64,000 nucleotides of DNA from Chloroflexota bacterium (GCA_023389575.1 JAEWEG010000052.1:15367-79366); one strand, 5' to 3'; counted from the first letter of the stretch, positions 1-8,390 are shown. Notes: generated from the sequence alone by a model not told the origin. Translations and numbers: made by a program.

Positions 1-1
1 C

Positions 2-436
2 GGTCGCGCCCTGCGCGCCGTGACCGATCTCGACGCCCTCGGTGAGCGCTCCGTCATCCTCGACTGCGACGTGTTGCGGGCCGACGGTGGCACACGGTGC
101 GCATCGATCACCGGATCCTACGTCGCGCTGGCACTGGCCTGCCGGAAGCTGAAGGCTGAAGGGCATATCCGCAAGGACCCGATGAAGTCCGCCATCGCGG
201 CGGTGAGCGTGGGAGTGGTGCGCGGCGTCCCGCTCCTGGACCTCGATTACAGTGAGGACTCCAAGGCGGAGGTCGACGCCAACATCGTGATGACGGACCG
301 CAACTCCTACGTCGAGATCCAGGGGGCGGCCGAGCAGGAGCCATTCTCGCCCGAGACCCTCACCTCGATGCTGGCCCTGGCGAACACGGGACTGGCCGAA
401 CTCTTCGCCAAACAGCGCGAGGCGCTGGGAGGGTAA
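2..436 (+). CDS. rph: Ribonuclease PH, C-terminal part (5' end outside window)
   Basis: Partial gene, open from the window edge to TAA at 434-436. RNase PH is a phosphate-dependent 3'-to-5' exoribonuclease that trims tRNA 3' ends. The fragment carries the family blocks GRALRAV, DCDVLRADGGTR, ITGSYVAL, AVSVGVVRGVPLLDLDY, AEVDANIVMT and the VEIQGAAE segment near the end, so the second half of the single RNase PH fold is present and intact. About 144 of the usual 240 or so residues are inside the window. It is followed by a strong hairpin and then a convergent minus-strand gene. Identification is secure; the N-terminus cannot be assessed. Confidence 0.93.
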   Translation, partial: GRALRAVTDLDALGERSVILDCDVLRADGGTRCASITGSYVALALACRKLKAEGHIRKDPMKSAIAAVSVGVVRGVPLLDLDYSEDSKAEVDANIVMTDRNSYVEIQGAAEQEPFSPETLTSMLALANTGLAELFAKQREALGG

Positions 437-457
437 GCGGCTTCTGCACCCTCGTGA

Positions 458-492
458 GGTGTCACAGACCCGCTGGCGCGGGCCGTGACACC
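458..492 (+). terminator. Hairpin terminator-like structure after rph
   Basis: Arms GGTGTCAC (458-465) and GTGACACC (485-492) pair perfectly, and inside them CCCGC (469-473) pairs with GCGGG (478-482) around a tggc loop. It starts 21 nt after the rph stop. There is no T-run after it, so it may be an RNA-stabilising hairpin rather than a canonical intrinsic terminator. Confidence 0.6.
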
Positions 493-573
493 GTACATTC
501 CTGTATCGCTGACCGATTGCTTACCGACCTGGTCGATCCCTCGTTCCCTGGTAGGGACGGCCCAGCGAGCCGC

Positions 574-617
574 AGGCGAGCGTGTGGCCGTCCGCTGGAG
601 GCGAGTGTGCGGCCGTC
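574..617. repeat. Imperfect 19-nt direct repeat, 25-nt period
   Basis: AGGCGAGCGTGTGGCCGTC at 574-592 recurs as AGGCGAGTGTGCGGCCGTC at 599-617, with two mismatches. It lies in the 265-bp non-coding stretch between rph and the convergent HisC-like gene. The same stretch also holds two hairpins; no gene is visible in it. Confidence 0.5.
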
Positions 618-642
618 ATAGGTGCTCTCAAGGAGCGCCACC

Positions 643-667
643 GGGAGAACACGAGGTTCTCCCCTAC
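643..667. terminator. Convergent-gene hairpin, member of a 25-nt dispersed repeat
   Basis: GGGAGAAC (643-650) and GTTCTCCC (656-663) form an 8-bp stem with a 5-nt loop. It sits 35 nt past the stop of the minus-strand HisC-like gene and downstream of rph, so it can serve both. The 25 nt of 643-667 are the exact reverse complement of 54206-54230, another convergent-gene junction. Confidence 0.6.
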
Positions 668-701
668 CGCATAGGTGAAATACGCGGCGACGGACCCGTT
701 G

Positions 702-1736
702 TTACAGGTCGAGGGCGATCTCGATCAGCGCCTTCTTCAGGGCATAGGTGGCATCCAGCGAGACCGCGCTGATTCGCAGGTGATTCGGCAGGCGCGGGTG
801 ATCGACGCGATGGACCGCGATGCCGCGGTCGGCCAGTCTCGGCACGAAGAAGTCCGAGTCGCCGCGCTCGATCCGGGCCAGCAGGAAGTTCCCCCACGAG
901 GGGTACGGCGGGCTGATCATGCTCAGCTTGCGCAATTGGCGGAAGAGCCGACCCTTCTCTATCGTCACCTGCCGCACCGTCGCCTTGATCTCCACCTCCG
1001 CGTCGATCGCCGCCAGCGCCGCCACCAGGGAGACCTTCGCCGGGCCGGACGGTCGCGCCCGGGCCGCGATTTCGCGCGCGATGGATGGCGGGGCAACGGC
1101 CCACGCCAGCGGGAACGCGGTCATCCCCGCGAACGTCTCGAACGTTTGCAGCAGGACCATGTTCTCGAATTCGCGCACCAGCGGAGCCAGCGTTCGCGGG
1201 CTGTAGGCCGCGTGTCGCTCGTCGATCACCACCAAGGCGCTCTGGCGTGACAACCGCACGGCCTCCTGGACTGTCATGATCGTTCCGGTCGGGTCGTTCG
1301 GCGACATCACCACCGAGGTGCCGCCACGAGGCAGGGTGGTCGTCATCGCCTCGATCGGCATCGAGAATTCGCGTCGCCGGGGAATGAGCTCGATCTGGGC
1401 ACTGTGGCGCCGGAGCCAATGCTCCAGGCCGAAATCGCTCGGCGGGAACAGCAGGATCGGCCCGTGCTCGTCGCGCCACTGGGCGATCATGGCGTGGAGT
1501 TCATCAATGCCGTTCGCAAGGACGATCCAGTCCGGGTTCACGCCAGCCCTGGCCGCGAGCCGTCGACGCAGTTCGTTAGCGAGGTCCCCCTCGCGGGAGG
1601 TCCAGCCGTCGAACCGCGCAACCGCGTCGATGATGGCTTCCACTGGCCCGAGCGGATTCTGGAGCTGGTCCAGCCGGATCATGGGCTTGAGGTGGGACGT
1701 GTCCCGCCTGGTGGCTTGCTGGATGTCGTGGCTCAT
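702..1736 (-). CDS. Degenerate HisC-like fold-type I aminotransferase homologue
   Basis: A 344-residue protein with the layout of class I/II aminotransferases of the histidinol-phosphate/CobC branch: ANGIDEL near residue 74, SPNDPTGT near 145, VVIDERH near 169 and the C-terminal carboxylate-binding Arg in HLRISAV (321). The segment that should hold the PLP lysine (SK in RTLSKAFGLAGLR) instead reads QTFETFAGMTAF, placing Thr where Lys belongs (about 201), and the downstream RxGY arginine is also lost. The PLP-contacting Asn of NNPTG is Asp. It therefore probably cannot form the internal aldimine. Its start overlaps the end of the upstream metallophosphoesterase gene (ATGA), so the two are coupled. 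Family membership is good; enzymatic activity is doubtful. Confidence 0.75.
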   Translation of the reverse strand: MSHDIQQATRRDTSHLKPMIRLDQLQNPLGPVEAIIDAVARFDGWTSREGDLANELRRRLAARAGVNPDWIVLANGIDELHAMIAQWRDEHGPILLFPPSDFGLEHWLRRHSAQIELIPRRREFSMPIEAMTTTLPRGGTSVVMSPNDPTGTIMTVQEAVRLSRQSALVVIDERHAAYSPRTLAPLVREFENMVLLQTFETFAGMTAFPLAWAVAPPSIAREIAARARPSGPAKVSLVAALAAIDAEVEIKATVRQVTIEKGRLFRQLRKLSMISPPYPSWGNFLLARIERGDSDFFVPRLADRGIAVHRVDHPRLPNHLRISAVSLDATYALKKALIEIALDL

Positions 1737-2578
1737 CGCCGGGGCTCCATCACCAGGTAGGGATTGACCGGCGATTCACTCATGCCGGTGGTGATCTCGG
1801 TTACGTCGCGTTCGGTTCGGACATCGTAAATGGTGGGTCTCCCCGTCACATGCGCGGCCACGTTTCGTACCGGGATTCCGGCTGGTGTCGCGCCTTCCTT
1901 GTTGCCGAGATGGGCGTGTCCATGCAGGACCAGGTCGACGGGATGGCTGTCGATCACCTTGCCGAGCAGCGAATTTCCTAGCATCCAGTACTTCACGATG
2001 GGTTCGGTGCCAAGCGTGGAGACGGTTGGCGAGTAATGCATCACCACCACCGTCGCGTCGACCTCGTTGCCGGAGAGTCGTGCCAGCGCCGCGTCCAGCC
2101 GCATTGACTCTCGCCGGGCACGGACGCCGACCGCCTTGCTGATCCGGGCATGGACAAGGTCGGGAACCTCTTCGGGCCAAAACCCGCCGCCGTAGCCTCC
2201 GACCCCGGCCAGGCCGAGCCGCCGGTCGTCGTCGATCCGCATTACCAGTGAATCGCCGTCCAGGAGCGTTACGCCGGCTCGCTCGAGGATGTCGCGCATC
2301 GCCTTCCGGCGAATACCGCGCCGGTCGTGATTGCCGAGCACGGCAACGATCGGCAGCCGGACTTCCGCCAGCAGTTCGCCCGCGAGTTCCACCTCCGGAA
2401 TCTTGCCGCCATCGGTGATATCGCCCGCGATCACCAGCAGGTCAGCCATGCCGTTGACCGAGCGAAGGTCATCCACCATCTGGTTGGGAATGGTTGTGCG
2501 AAGATGGAGGTCGCCAATGGCCGCGATACGGATGGTTCGCGTCTGTTCCTTTTCGGTCGGTGCTTGCGCGGTAATCAA
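1733..2578 (-). CDS. Calcineurin-like metallophosphoesterase
   Basis: A cytosolic phosphoesterase of the Icc/YfcE superfamily using two metal ions. It has the five blocks in order: GDLHL (D-x-H), AGDITDGG (GDxxD), LGNHDRRG (GNHD), MHYSP, and HGHAHLG near the C-terminus. The substrate cannot be told. The frame is open up to an ATG at 2713, but the residues before the first beta strand (IRIAAIGDLHL) look non-coding; the TTG at 2578 has GAGGA ten nt upstream and is preferred here. The stop overlaps the start of the HisC-like gene by 4 nt, which argues for joint expression. Confidence 0.8.
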   Translation of the reverse strand: MITAQAPTEKEQTRTIRIAAIGDLHLRTTIPNQMVDDLRSVNGMADLLVIAGDITDGGKIPEVELAGELLAEVRLPIVAVLGNHDRRGIRRKAMRDILERAGVTLLDGDSLVMRIDDDRRLGLAGVGGYGGGFWPEEVPDLVHARISKAVGVRARRESMRLDAALARLSGNEVDATVVVMHYSPTVSTLGTEPIVKYWMLGNSLLGKVIDSHPVDLVLHGHAHLGNKEGATPAGIPVRNVAAHVTGRPTIYDVRTERDVTEITTGMSESPVNPYLVMEPRR

Positions 2579-2733
2579 ATCCCTGGATTCCTCGGAAAGA
2601 CGTGTCGCCAGGCAGGTCGGGTGCACGGAAACAGGCCCACGTACGAATTCGAGTCTACCGCATGCCGTCTGGGCCGGTCCTGCCTGAAAGCAGTGGTCAA
2701 TTCGTGGAACCAACCTCTACCCCCGGGGAGTTC

Positions 2734-2739
2734 TATACT
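2734..2739 (+). promoter_or_regulatory. -10 hexamer upstream of the D,D-carboxypeptidase
   Basis: TATACT lies 41 nt before the ATG at 2781, in an otherwise GC-rich stretch. No convincing -35 is seen at the usual spacing. Confidence 0.35.
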
Positions 2740-2780
2740 GGAACGGGCCATTACTGGTCACGCCTGATGTGAATTGTGAG

Positions 2781-3959
2781 ATGTCAACCGTGCTTCGTCT
2801 TTTCCACCTTCCATGGCGCGACGCGCTGCCCCTTATGTTGGTGGCCATGATGCTGTCCGTGGCCACGCTGCCCTCGCCGGCATCGGCCGCGGTTTCGCCG
2901 CCGGACGTCACCGCCAAGGGCGTGTACGCCTATGACATGCAGACCGGCATCGTGCTCTACGCCGAGAACGAAAACGAGCGGATGCAGATCGGCAGCACCG
3001 TCAAGGTCGCCACCGCGCTGGTGGTGATGGAATATGGCGATCCCGCCGACGAGGTGTTGATCGAACAGGGCGATACCGTCGATATCACCGTCTACTCCAA
3101 CATGCAGTTGCAGGCGGGCGATACCCTCACAGTCGGCACCCTCCTTTATGGGCTGCTGCTACCTTCCGGCAACGATGGCGCGTTGGCGCTGGCCCGCCAC
3201 GTCGGCTCGAAGATGTGCGAGTGCGACGACCGCAACCAGGCGATGGATGCGTTTATCGGAGCCATGAACGATCTTGCCGCCGACCTTGGCCTGGTCGATA
3301 CTCGCTTCACCAATCCGAGCGGGATCGATTCCGAGAATACGTATTCCACCGCCCACGATATCGCCATCCTGTTCGGGGAGTTGATGAATAACGAGCGGCT
3401 CGCCAACATCATCTCGGAGCCCGCCTACTCCTTCTATTCGGTTGGCCCGGAAGCGCGCAACTATCAGTCGCAGAACACCAACCAGTTGCTTGGGCAACTG
3501 GGAGTGGTCGGCGGGAAAACCGGTACGACGGGCGAGGCTGGGGCGTGCGTGGTGCTCGCCCGCGAGGTCAACGGCGGGAACAACACGGTGATCACCGCCG
3601 TTCTCGGCTCCGATGTTGAGTACGACGACAACTCCCTTATCGTTGAAGGATCGGACCAGCGCTGGAACGACGCCCGGGCCATCTTCTCGGCCATGGACGA
3701 CCAGTTCGCCTGGGTGATACCGGGCGCGGAGGGCACGTTCCCCGGCCTCGCCGAGGAAATGCAGGTCTGGCAGGTTCAGTTCATCGATCCCCCAACGATC
3801 CCCTATCCCACCTCGGGCGCCACCGCCGCCTACCAGTTGATCCTGTCCGAAGCTGGCGGCTCGGGAAGCGTGCGGCTGTATTATGACGATGAGCAGGTTG
3901 GAACCGTCGAAGTGTCGCCGGTCTCGTCAGACGCCGTCGTCAGCCAGGAAGCAACCTAG
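2781..3959 (+). CDS. D-alanyl-D-alanine carboxypeptidase (PBP5-like serine peptidase)
   Basis: A secreted or membrane-bound low-molecular-weight penicillin-binding protein that removes the terminal D-Ala from peptidoglycan stem peptides. The three S11 active-site motifs are present: STVK (SxxK), SGN in LLLPSGNDGALA (SxN) and KTG in VGGKTGTTGEAG. An N-terminal signal peptide is clear (LPLMLVAMMLS, ending at ASA). The C-terminal hundred or so residues follow the catalytic domain and end without an obvious amphipathic anchor. The ATG at 2781 is chosen; a GTG four codons earlier (2769) is possible. The stop codon overlaps the next gene's GTG (TAGTG). Confidence 0.9.
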   Translation: MSTVLRLFHLPWRDALPLMLVAMMLSVATLPSPASAAVSPPDVTAKGVYAYDMQTGIVLYAENENERMQIGSTVKVATALVVMEYGDPADEVLIEQGDTVDITVYSNMQLQAGDTLTVGTLLYGLLLPSGNDGALALARHVGSKMCECDDRNQAMDAFIGAMNDLAADLGLVDTRFTNPSGIDSENTYSTAHDIAILFGELMNNERLANIISEPAYSFYSVGPEARNYQSQNTNQLLGQLGVVGGKTGTTGEAGACVVLAREVNGGNNTVITAVLGSDVEYDDNSLIVEGSDQRWNDARAIFSAMDDQFAWVIPGAEGTFPGLAEEMQVWQVQFIDPPTIPYPTSGATAAYQLILSEAGGSGSVRLYYDDEQVGTVEVSPVSSDAVVSQEAT

Positions 3960-5005
3960 TGCCGAAGAACAACGAACAGCCGGAAACCCTGGACCAGCCG
4001 TCTGGTCAGCCAGCAGGTGAACGGCTTCAGCGCGTGCTGGCCGCCAACGGCGTCGCCAGCCGCCGTGCCTCCGAGGACCTGATCAAGGCGGGCCGCGTCG
4101 CGGTGAACGGCAAAGTCGTCACCGAGATGGGGACCAGGGTCGACCCGGTCAAGGACCTCATCCGGGTCGATGGCAAGACACTCCGTCGCCAGAGGCCGCG
4201 CTTCATCCTGCTGAACAAGCCGAGTGGGTTCATCACCACCGTCAGCGACGAAAAGCAGCGCTGGACGGTGATGGATCTGATCAAGGTCCAGGAGCGGGTC
4301 TATCCCGTAGGCCGGCTCGACCGCGAAACCCAGGGCCTCCTGCTGCTGACGAACGATGGGAATGTCGCGAACCGGGTCATGCATCCGCGCTACGGGCTGA
4401 CCAAGGAATATCACGTCATCACCGACCGCCGGCCCAGCGATGCGCAGCTTCGCGAGCTCAATGAGGGCATCGAAGTTAACGGCCGTATGGTGGTGCCGGA
4501 CGAATGCCGGCTCCTCCGCGAAACCCGTGAGGGAGTCATCCTCAAGATCGTGCTCCACGAGGGTCTCTATCACGTCGTCCGCACCATGATGATGAAGGTC
4601 GGCATCGAGGTCCTCAAGCTTCGTCGGGTGCGGCTCGGTCCTCTCATGTTGCAAGGAGTTCCGCCCGGCGCCTGGCGTGACCTCACACCCGGGGAACTCG
4701 TGCAGTTGTTCGAGGCGCTTGGCCTCCCGGTGGAGGACGCCGAGAAGGCGAACGCGCGGCGCACCATTCAGCTCATCCCGGTCGGCGGGTTCGCCCATGG
4801 CACGCGGGAAGTCAGCGGAGACGCGCCCGCGCCACAGTCGCCCCCCACAAGCAGGCCGGCGGGTCCTCGAACTTCGTCTCCATCGACAGGAGGCAAACCG
4901 CGCTCGCAAGGCAAGCAGACTCGTTCATCGCACAGCCCGGGGAGGGCAAATGACACTCGATCACCGTCAGGTCATCGCAATCGACGGCCCCGGAGCGGCC
5001 GGTAA
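3959..5005 (+). CDS. rluB: Pseudouridine synthase, RsuA/RluB family
   Basis: Isomerises uridine to pseudouridine in rRNA (23S for RluB-type enzymes). An S4 RNA-binding domain (about residues 20-70, LQRVLAANGVASRRASEDLI) precedes the catalytic domain with the motif GRLDRETQGLLLLTNDG holding the catalytic Asp, and KEYHV and LRRVRLGPL are typical. After about residue 265 comes a basic, Pro/Ser/Arg-rich disordered tail of some 80 residues. This tail is encoded partly over the start of cmk: the genes overlap by 56 nt in different frames. The GTG start overlaps the preceding stop. RluB versus RsuA or RluE cannot be settled by eye. Confidence 0.88.
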   Translation: MPKNNEQPETLDQPSGQPAGERLQRVLAANGVASRRASEDLIKAGRVAVNGKVVTEMGTRVDPVKDLIRVDGKTLRRQRPRFILLNKPSGFITTVSDEKQRWTVMDLIKVQERVYPVGRLDRETQGLLLLTNDGNVANRVMHPRYGLTKEYHVITDRRPSDAQLRELNEGIEVNGRMVVPDECRLLRETREGVILKIVLHEGLYHVVRTMMMKVGIEVLKLRRVRLGPLMLQGVPPGAWRDLTPGELVQLFEALGLPVEDAEKANARRTIQLIPVGGFAHGTREVSGDAPAPQSPPTSRPAGPRTSSPSTGGKPRSQGKQTRSSHSPGRANDTRSPSGHRNRRPRSGR

Positions 5006-5654
5006 GTCCACGGTCGCCCAGCAACTGGCCGATCGCACCGGCGCGATGCTGTTCGATACGGGCGCGCTCTATCGCGCCGTCACGCTGCTGGCCGTTCGCC
5101 AGGGCGTCGACGGGGCCGATTCGACGCGCCTCGCCCACCTCGCCCGGACCCACCGGATCGATATCGAACCGCCAACCGTCAGTGACGGCCGCCAGGTGAC
5201 CGTGTTGCTCGATGGCGAGGATGTCACCTGGGCCATCCGTACGCCGGAAATCGACGCCAGGGTCTCCGAGGTTTCCGCTCATTCGCTCGTTCGTGAGGAA
5301 CTGCTGGAGGTCCAGCGCTCGATCGCCGATGGCGTACGGGTGGTGATGGTGGGCCGTGATATCGGAACGGTCGTCATCCCCCGCGCCGGGGTCAAGGTGT
5401 TCCTCGACGCGAGCACCGAGGAACGGGCTCGTCGCCGCTTCGCCGAACTCCAGGGGCGCGGAGTTAACGCCGATTACGAGACCGTGCTCGCGGACTTGCA
5501 GGCGCGCGATGACTTCGATTCGTCACGCGAGACAGCTCCGCTCGCCGCCGCCGGGGACGCCGTGGTCGTCAACACCGATGGCCGTTCCGTCGAGGACATC
5601 GTCGATGAAATCGCCCGACTGGCGGACCGGGCATGGGTGAGCACCGATGCCTGA
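4950..5654 (+). CDS. cmk: Cytidylate kinase
   Basis: Phosphorylates CMP and dCMP with ATP. The P-loop GPGAAGKST is at residues 10-18, followed by DTGALYRAVTL (nucleotide binding), VVMVGRDIGTVV, FLDASTEERARRR and the lid-region Arg residues; length 234 is normal. The ATG at 4950 is preceded by GGGGAGGG. The rluB stop codon (5003-5005) lies within the codons of the P-loop in another frame. The 3' end overlaps plsC by 8 nt, and cmk-plsC is a common bacterial pairing. Confidence 0.95.
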   Translation: MTLDHRQVIAIDGPGAAGKSTVAQQLADRTGAMLFDTGALYRAVTLLAVRQGVDGADSTRLAHLARTHRIDIEPPTVSDGRQVTVLLDGEDVTWAIRTPEIDARVSEVSAHSLVREELLEVQRSIADGVRVVMVGRDIGTVVIPRAGVKVFLDASTEERARRRFAELQGRGVNADYETVLADLQARDDFDSSRETAPLAAAGDAVVVNTDGRSVEDIVDEIARLADRAWVSTDA

Positions 5655-6372
5655 GAAAGCGGCCGCCAAGCCGCCCATCGATCACATGGAAGGCAAGCTG
5701 CGTGGCCGGACGTTCGTCGTCGTCCGCACGATTCTCCTGGCCCTGTGCCGCGTGCTGATGCGGATGAAGATCGTTGGCCTTGAGAACGTCCCGGCGAACG
5801 GCGGCATCCTCATCGTCTCGAACCATTTGCACAACGCCGACCCGGTCCTGATCTCCATCGCCTGCCCTCGCCCGCTGCATTACATGGCGAAGAAGGAGCT
5901 GATGGGCATCCCGGTGCTGGGCCACATCATCCGGTTCGGCGGCGCGTTCGCGGTCGATCGCGGCCGGGCCGACCGGCAGGCGATCATGACCGCCACCGAC
6001 AAGCTTCAGCAGGGCATCGCGGTTGGGATGTTTCCCGAAGGCACGCGCAGCGTGTCGCGCCGTATCGAGCGAGTTCTTCCTGGCGCGGGCCTGATCGCCC
6101 TGCGTGGTGACGCGCCGATCGTGCCGGCCGCCATCACCGGGTCGGAGCGGCTTCCCTTCAATGGCTCGAAGCAGTTACGTCATGGAGAGAGTTTGGAACG
6201 TGGCTGGTGGAAGGTGACCGTCACCTTTGGCGAGCCGTTCACGCTCGAACCGAAGGAGGACGGCAAGCGCATGACGTCCGAGGAGGCCATCAACCTCGCC
6301 ATGACCCGCGTCGCCGAACTCCTGCCGGAGTCGTATCGCGGTATCTACGGCGAGTCGACTTCAGACGCATGA
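5647..6372 (+). CDS. plsC: 1-acyl-sn-glycerol-3-phosphate acyltransferase
   Basis: Transfers an acyl chain to lysophosphatidic acid in phospholipid synthesis at the inner membrane face. It has the acyltransferase HX4D motif in SNHLHNADP (about residue 59), the substrate-binding FPEGTRS block (about 129-135) and a hydrophobic N-terminal segment (TILLALCRVLM). At 241 residues it is the usual size. It overlaps cmk upstream (8 nt) and the small kinase gene downstream (ATGA), indicating a translationally coupled operon. Confidence 0.92.
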   Translation: MPEKAAAKPPIDHMEGKLRGRTFVVVRTILLALCRVLMRMKIVGLENVPANGGILIVSNHLHNADPVLISIACPRPLHYMAKKELMGIPVLGHIIRFGGAFAVDRGRADRQAIMTATDKLQQGIAVGMFPEGTRSVSRRIERVLPGAGLIALRGDAPIVPAAITGSERLPFNGSKQLRHGESLERGWWKVTVTFGEPFTLEPKEDGKRMTSEEAINLAMTRVAELLPESYRGIYGESTSDA

Positions 6373-6911
6373 TTTGCCCCGGGGACGTGGTGGTGATCAC
6401 GGGCATCATGGCGGCAGGCAAGTCCACGGTTGCCCAAGCGCTCGCCGAGCGCCTGCCCCAGAGCGTCCACCTGCGTGGCGACCTGTTTCGGCGAATGATC
6501 GTCAACGGCCAGGCCGAGGTCACGCCCGAGAACTGGGAAAGGGCGGAACGCCAGCTGCATCTCCGGTGCCGACTCGCGACCCAGGCGGCGGTGGGCTATG
6601 CCGAGGCTGGCTTCACGGTCTGCTACCAGGATGTGATCCTCGGTCCCGACCTCCAGCGTGTGGTCGATCTCCTGGCAGCTGCCCCAACCCGCCTCCACGT
6701 GGTCGTACTGGCGCCCAGTCCCGACGTGGCCGCCCAGCGGGACATTGATCGCGCCAAGTCAGGCTACGGCGACTGGACCGCCACCCGACTCGACGAGGGC
6801 TTGCGGCGGGACACGCCCCGGCTCGGCCTGTGGCTGGATACGTCCAACCTTACGGTCGAGGAGACGGTGTCCGCCATCCTCGATCGATCGGGCGAGTCCC
6901 TGATTCGCTGA
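6369..6911 (+). CDS. Small P-loop kinase, zeta-toxin / phosphotransferase-like
   Basis: A 180-residue P-loop protein with Walker A GIMAAGKST near the N-terminus, then the LRGDLFRRMI block, in which Asp/Arg resemble the substrate site of chloramphenicol-phosphotransferase-like and zeta-type kinases, then a core strand VVVLAPSPDVAAQRD and a lid helix DIDRAKSGYG. The substrate is unknown. The context (cmk, plsC) suggests a small-molecule or nucleotide kinase rather than a toxin, since no antitoxin partner is present. The ATG overlaps the plsC stop. Its stop codon abuts that of convergent obgE with no spacer. Confidence 0.7.
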   Translation: MICPGDVVVITGIMAAGKSTVAQALAERLPQSVHLRGDLFRRMIVNGQAEVTPENWERAERQLHLRCRLATQAAVGYAEAGFTVCYQDVILGPDLQRVVDLLAAAPTRLHVVVLAPSPDVAAQRDIDRAKSGYGDWTATRLDEGLRRDTPRLGLWLDTSNLTVEETVSAILDRSGESLIR

Positions 6912-8315
6912 TCAGGCCTCTTCCAGCGGCTCATCCGCAAGGTCGAGCCACTCGACCTCGGCGCCTTCGCCCTCGTCCTCGATGATGAACGAGCCGTCCT
7001 CGTCCTCCTGCTCGCCCCATACCATCTCATGGTTGGCGATCATCACCACATCGCCCTGTTGCACGCCCTGCCGGTTGAGTTCGGAGGTGATGCCACTCCG
7101 GTCCAGCACTCGCTGGAACCGTTCGGCTGCCTCCCAAAGGTCGAAGTTGGTCATGTGCGTGAAGCGTTCGATACCGACACCGGTGACCCGGAACGAATCC
7201 TCCCCGGTGCGGCTGACATCCCAGGCGCGTTCGTCCACGTTGCCGATCGTGTAGACCCGGCGTTTCGGCTTTTCGGCCTGGGTCTTGCGCTGTTCGGCCT
7301 CGACCAGTTCCAGTTCGCGCAGGATCGCGCCAACCTCGTTGAAAAGGTCGGTCACGCCCTCGCCGGTCGCGGCCGAAATATCCATCACCCGGTGGCCCTC
7401 GCCCTCAAGCACCTCGTGCAGGCGAGGGAGGTTGTCTCGTGCCTCGACCAGGTCAACCTTGTTGAGCGCCACGATCATCGGCTTGGAGGCCATGTCCGGA
7501 TCGAACGCCTCGATTTCCGCGTTGATGGTGCGGAAATCCTCTAGCGGATCGCGGCCTTCCAGGCCACCGGCGGCGTCGAGCACATGCACCAAGGCGCGCG
7601 TGCGGTGAACGTGCCGCAGGAAATCGTGACCAAGGCCCGCGCCACCGGCCGCGCCCTCGATCAGGCCCGGAATGTCGGCCATCACGAAGGTCTGGCCGCC
7701 AGGACCACCGATCGCCACGACGCCCAGGTTCGGGGAGAGCGTGGTGAACGGGTAGTCGGCGATCTTGGGACGAGCCCGGGTTCCGGCCGCGAGCAGGGTC
7801 GACTTGCCGGCGTTCGGCAGGCCCACCAGGCCGACGTCGGCGATCAGCCGCAGCTCCAGCCGGAGCCATCGCTGCTCGCCTGGCTCGCCAAGTTCCGCCA
7901 TCCGGGGCGACTGGTGGGTGGATGACTTGAAGTGGACGTTGCCGAGACCGCCCTTGCCGCCCTTGGCGATCACGAACTCCTCGCCCGGTGTGGTGAGGTC
8001 GGCGATCGGCTCGTCTCCATCCTCCAGGTAGACGACCGTGCCGGGCGGAACCTTCACGATTTTCGACTTGCCCTGACGGCCCTGCTTCTGGCGGCTGGCG
8101 CCGGAGACGCCCTTCTCGGCCTCGTAATGCTGCACGTACGAGAACGGCAACAGGCTGTTCAGGTTTTCGGCCACCACCAGGATGACATCGCCGCCCTTGC
8201 CGCCGTCGCCGCCATCGGGACCGCCCTTGGGGATGTATTTCTCTCGGCGAAACGACGCCGAGCCATTGCCGCCGTTGCCGGCTTTCACGAATATGCGTGC
8301 CTGATCGACCAACAT
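6912..8315 (-). CDS. obgE: Obg-family GTPase
   Basis: An essential ribosome-associated GTPase. The N-terminal Gly-rich Obg fold begins MLVDQARIFVKAGNGGNGS. The central G domain has GLPNAGKSTLL (G1), DIPGLIEGA (G3), NKVDL (G4) and SAATGEG (G5). The C-terminal OCT domain (RVYTIGNVDERAW, then FERFTHMTNFDLWEAAERFQ-type sequence) is followed by an acidic tail. The ATG at 8315 has a near-perfect GGAGG five nt upstream, which decides against a longer open frame. Length 467. It lies downstream of the sigma gene on the same strand with a hairpin between. Confidence 0.95.
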   Translation of the reverse strand: MLVDQARIFVKAGNGGNGSASFRREKYIPKGGPDGGDGGKGGDVILVVAENLNSLLPFSYVQHYEAEKGVSGASRQKQGRQGKSKIVKVPPGTVVYLEDGDEPIADLTTPGEEFVIAKGGKGGLGNVHFKSSTHQSPRMAELGEPGEQRWLRLELRLIADVGLVGLPNAGKSTLLAAGTRARPKIADYPFTTLSPNLGVVAIGGPGGQTFVMADIPGLIEGAAGGAGLGHDFLRHVHRTRALVHVLDAAGGLEGRDPLEDFRTINAEIEAFDPDMASKPMIVALNKVDLVEARDNLPRLHEVLEGEGHRVMDISAATGEGVTDLFNEVGAILRELELVEAEQRKTQAEKPKRRVYTIGNVDERAWDVSRTGEDSFRVTGVGIERFTHMTNFDLWEAAERFQRVLDRSGITSELNRQGVQQGDVVMIANHEMVWGEQEDEDGSFIIEDEGEGAEVEWLDLADEPLEEA

Positions 8316-8390
8316 GTCGACCTCCTCTGGTTGCTGTTTCGGGATGGGGGAACGGTGGCCGGCACATGCGGCGAACCGCGAACACGACAC

